64,000 nt of DNA from Scatophagus argus (lineage: Eukaryota; Chordata; Actinopteri; Scatophagidae), in the NCBI RefSeq assembly GCF_020382885.2, contig NC_058498.1, positions 10,576,501 through 10,640,500 on the forward strand. Reading direction: 5' to 3'. The position numbers were made by a program, and so were the translations under genes. Shown here piece by piece: positions 60,189 to 64,000 of the stretch. Each line of letters begins with the position of its first letter. Position 1 is the first letter of the stretch. Under the pieces are notes generated by a model. That model searched no databases and was not told the origin of the DNA. It worked only from the letters and a program-made list of their open reading frames with translations.

Positions 60189-63100
60189 ATGAAAGCAATA
60201 AAGACAGCTGGAATCATCTTCATCTGTTTTTCACTGCTTCACGGTAAGGAAGGAAGAACTTTGATAATCTACTAATTTAGAAAAACAAAAAAGGAAGATT
60301 ATCTGCTAAAAGCTGAGAGACAGCCAGCTGGAAGACAAATATTCCCATAGTAATATTCAATCTAATATGGTGATAGTGGCCTTGAAATTTAAACATATTG
60401 TGCTCATGACTGGAGCTTTTACACTAGTAACACTAATGAATACTGTCATGAGATGTTCATGAACCCACGCTGATTGAGAAAAGTGGAAACCAATTTGAAA
60501 GATGAATTGTTTAAGTAAACCAAAATTTTACTAAAAACACAATAACCTATGGGATTTTTTAATATTTCTAGAATAATAACAACATGTATGTGTGCACCAT
60601 GTCAAGAAAATTCTAATGAAATAATCAGGAATTTATCTGGGCTATCTCATGAATTTAGATTCTTCTTTCTCTTTCTGAACTCAGGTTTTGTTGCATCGCT
60701 GAACTGCACCAGCCCAACACCTGAAGGCTTGTTTGATGCACTTGAAAAGGAATTATTTTCTAAAAAACTCCTACGGCCTGTAAAACACTTCTCACATCCA
60801 CTGAATGTGTCCATCGATATGACTGTGGTGGGATTATTAGGAGTGGTGAGTCACTGAGCTACACAAACACGGCTGCACATAAGCATAAACAGAAACGTGT
60901 AACTTTATGAAATATTGTAGTGAATTTTATTCATCATGAGGAATCAGAATTGTGTCTCACCCCTAGGCAGAAAAAGCACAATCCCTGACAACATTCATAT
61001 GGCAAGTCCTGGTAAGTTTACAGAACAAAACATAAAAACATAACCTGATTCAGAAATGCATCTAAAATCCTATCTCAGTGGTGCAGTGAAACTCATTGGC
61101 GTTGTAGGCATTTCTTTCATCTGATCTGATCTTCACCTATGATATGTATAAGAAGTGAACTACTGCTGTACTGCATTCCCAATGTTAGGGCAATGTAGTG
61201 GTCTTCAGAAAATTTAGGGACAGGATAAACATGAACTGTAGCCTTAACAGAGTCACTGAGACCAGCCTGCTGCTGTTAAACAAGAATTTTGTTGGCATTT
61301 TTTAAACTCATTGGTTTTGTTTTTATTAATGCAGGAGTGGCATATAGAGGGACTGAGCTGGGATGAGGAGGAATGTGGAACTTCAAGAGTCTCTGTCCCT
61401 CGGGAAAAACTTTGGGTCCCAGACATCCAGATTGCAGAGTTGTAAGTTAGAAGAAAGCCAAGTTGTCTGTAAAACAAAAGAAATCACACTATCACTAAAA
61501 CTTTGTCTCCTTCAACACAAGTATCTGACAACGCTTTTGTACAGCTTTATACAGTAGCTGTTCTGCTATTGGTTTATCTTTCATGGTTTTTTTGTGGCTT
61601 GATTAAATACTGGCTACAAAAACCAAGGACCAAGAATCAATTGAACGAACATGAAATCTTTCATTTTTAAGCATGGGCAATTAAAATTGAGTGAAGGTGT
61701 TATTTTCTTTTCTTTTCCAGCATGGATGAAGACAAATCTCCCAAAACTCCCTATGTCTACTTATACAACACAGGCCGTGTATATGATGATAAGCCAATCA
61801 GGGTGGTCAGCTCCTGCAGATTAGTAATCTACACTTTCCCCTTCGATGTCCAAAACTGCTCTCTGACCTTTGAATCATATCTACACTTTCGTAAGTCTGC
61901 CCAAAAAACAAACAGCAAAATTAAATCTGATCTCAGAACCGCAAGTCCACCTGACGTTCATTTTCATTATAATTATGGGAGGTTTGTGCTGTGAGTGAAT
62001 TGTGTGGGATTAAATAAATTCATTTAATTATCAGCCCTAAACTTACCTGAACTGAAAGTTAATTTTGACAACTTTGTTCTACTTATTTGCAGAAGACCAC
62101 AAGCATCAGTTTACTTAGACTGGGTATCTAAGAGTGACAAAGATTTGTTCAATTCTTTTCTTTTAATTTCAGAAAATGACATAAGGATGACCATAGGCAC
62201 CACAGCTACAGAGGCCCTGAATGAGTCCAAAAGTGTAATACAGACCAAAGGGGAGTGGGAGCTTGTAAATATCCAAGCAGTTCCAACTAACCTGGACATC
62301 ACTGATGGAAGCTACTCTGAGATCAAATACTATGTAAGCACAAGTATTTAAATTATGAAATTATGAATTGACAGTCTTTATCTGTTTAACATCACTGTCA
62401 AGTCAGTTACCTAACTATTTATTTTAGTGTCCCAGGTTAGAGCAGCTGGTCTTTTTGGTCTTTTTTTATACAAATGAATATTGCAGTCTCCTTGATCTGG
62501 ATCTGAATATTTTAATGCTAAAAAAGATAAAAGACAGCCATTATGAATGTCATGATCAATAAGATGCATCACTGAGCACAAAGTAAGCCTAAGACAAGAA
62601 GACAACTCAAACCCAAGTCATTAAATTCCAAAAAATTAATTAAACTTATGAAAAACAGAAGTGACAGAGCACAGTGAAGAATTATAACAAAAGCTGGCAC
62701 TATGAAAAGTTTTGGTGTTGGTATTAAAAAGAAACGTGTGTCTTTGTCCTACTGGATTCATGTAAATAGAGAATACAGGGGGACCAAGCATGGAACCTTG
62801 GGGAACACCAAAGTTTTGAAGGACCACCAAAAAGCATCATAAACAACAACAGAGAAAGTTTTACTGGGGTTAGAGAGGGAGCTGGCAAGGTTTCAGTTAT
62901 TAAAGGTAATTAGATCAACATTCTTAATCGGAACTGAAATAATTGAGCCTTTGTACTTGTGTCTCGTCCCAAGATCATTATCAGACGTAGGCCAATCCTG
63001 TATGTGGTGAACCTCATTATGCCCAGCTGCTTCCTCATCACTGTGGACCTCTTCAGCTTCCTGCTGCCTCCCCAGAGTGTGGACCGGTCCTCCTTCAAGA

Positions 63101-64000
63101 TGACCCTCATCCTGGGCTACACAGTCTTCCTGCTCATCATGAACGACCTGCTGCCTGTCACTGGAAATGAAACACCTCTCTTGAGTGAGTGATGTGCAGA
63201 TTTAAAAACAGCACAATAGCTCTTATCGAGATGAAGGACCTGCCGCTTTGTCAAGTTTTTCTTCTTGACCGAACTCTGTTTGTTAATTTATTTTGTCCTC
63301 TGAAAAACTGGTTCTCCTGCTCTGTCCACTGAATTTTTATTCAGCCAATGAGTTTACTGCAGCCCTACAATTCAAGCGTCAATTTGTTATACACTGTTGA
63401 CAAATACATTCTGACTGAAAAAGTTCTCTTTATTTTTTAACTCTTTTCTTTTGTTTCCTGCAGATGTTTTCTTCTCCCTCAGTCTCGCTCTGATGGTGGC
63501 CAGCCTATTGGAGACCGTGTTCATCACTAACATCCAGTTCAGCTCCAGCCAGTACAGTGAGGTGCCTCACTGGCTCAGTGTCCTCGTATTACAATACATA
63601 GCTGTTATTGTTTGTCTCCCTCCAAAAAAGAACCGCATCACAGTCTCTTTACGCCCATCTACGAGAGGTAAAACAACATTATTCATATTTTTTTTATTAT
63701 TTCTGTTACTACCACTGGTGTTGCACCTTGATGTTTAGTCTGCAACTCTTTTGAACAAAGTTTTAGTTATCTTTATAGCTAATCTGAGCATATGGGATTT
63801 TTGTTCATTCTTGATTCTTGATCACCTGGCTTTTTAAAAAAATATGTCACAGTATGACTTCACTCTCACACCACTCAGCAGTGAGTGCCAACATCATCTC
63901 TTCAAGAGATCTTCAGGGCGTCGGTGGTGGCGCAGATACAGTGAAACCCCCTACGGAGCCGGCCCTGGATGAACTGAGGAAGCTGAGCAGAGACCTCATG
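60189..64000 (+). CDS. 5-HT3-type Cys-loop receptor subunit, copy 4 (3' cut by window)
   Basis: Exons 60,189-60,243; 60,685-60,845; 60,967-61,011; 61,335-61,441; 61,721-61,890; 62,173-62,333; 62,974-63,184; 63,464-63,667; 63,882->64,000 give 411 residues before the window ends inside the MA helix (LRKLSRDLM), so M4 is missing only because of the edge. It is the sister of copy 3: same signal peptide ([12 protein letters not shown]), Cys-loop [15 protein letters not shown], loop B FESYLHF, loop [12 protein letters not shown]. Loop A reads IQIAEF, so the Asn of HTR3A loop A is Ala here. All splice borders are GT-AG and in phase. Confidence 0.9.
62690..62838 (-). mobile_element. LINE reverse-transcriptase scrap in copy 4 intron 6
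   Basis: The minus strand reads [20 protein letters not shown], the conserved RT motif GVPQGSxLGPxxFxxYM, followed by PVG and a decayed remainder. It sits at the same place relative to the M1-M2 exon as the scrap in copy 3. Confidence 0.65.

Overview
The window is vertebrate nuclear DNA, most likely from a ray-finned (teleost) fish. Genes are split by GT-AG introns, codon usage is vertebrate-like, the intergenic DNA is AT-rich, and the repeats (decayed LINEs, a tRNA-derived SINE, a Tc1-like relic, CACTG-ended DNA transposons) are typical of fish. Six protein genes can be assembled exon by exon; a seventh, a second-strand gene, lies inside a transposon.

Left part (1-23.4 kb): mostly gene-poor DNA with degenerate LINE pieces (about 2.1-2.4, 9.3-10.3 and 12.4-13.5 kb) and one possible orphan last exon of a membrane protein on the minus strand (2.95-3.12 kb). 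The real gene is a neuromedin U receptor (nmur1-like, 432 aa, two coding exons, 11,484-16,277), with a probable 5' non-coding exon near 6.0 kb.

Middle (23.4-42 kb): a 3.2-kb element with CACTG...CAGTG termini and a 2-bp target duplication (23,436-26,662) holds a minus-strand spliced gene of a multicopy fish family. After a gene desert with a tRNA-SINE comes dynlt2b (tctex1d2), a cilium dynein-2 light chain, on the minus strand with five exons and an RFX-type X-box upstream. An rtp-family gene (3CxxC zinc finger) follows on the plus strand with an interferon-type ISRE in its promoter.

Right part (42.5-64 kb): four head-to-tail Cys-loop receptor genes of the 5-HT3 (HTR3C/D/E-like) type, the last cut by the window edge. 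All exon junctions keep phase. Copies 1 and 2 form one pair and copies 3 and 4 another. The exon coding for M1-M2 is almost identical in all four, including 91 bp with no difference, while other exons have diverged. This points to gene conversion of the pore exon. The binding-site tryptophan of loop B is replaced by tyrosine in every copy, so serotonin may not be the agonist.

The order dynlt2b - rtp - htr3 cluster recalls the linkage of DYNLT2B, RTP1/2/4 and HTR3C/D/E on human 3q27-q29, whereas NMUR1 is on human 2q37. An evolutionary breakpoint or fish-specific linkage therefore lies between about 17 and 34 kb. Functions are inferred from remembered family features; no database search was made.
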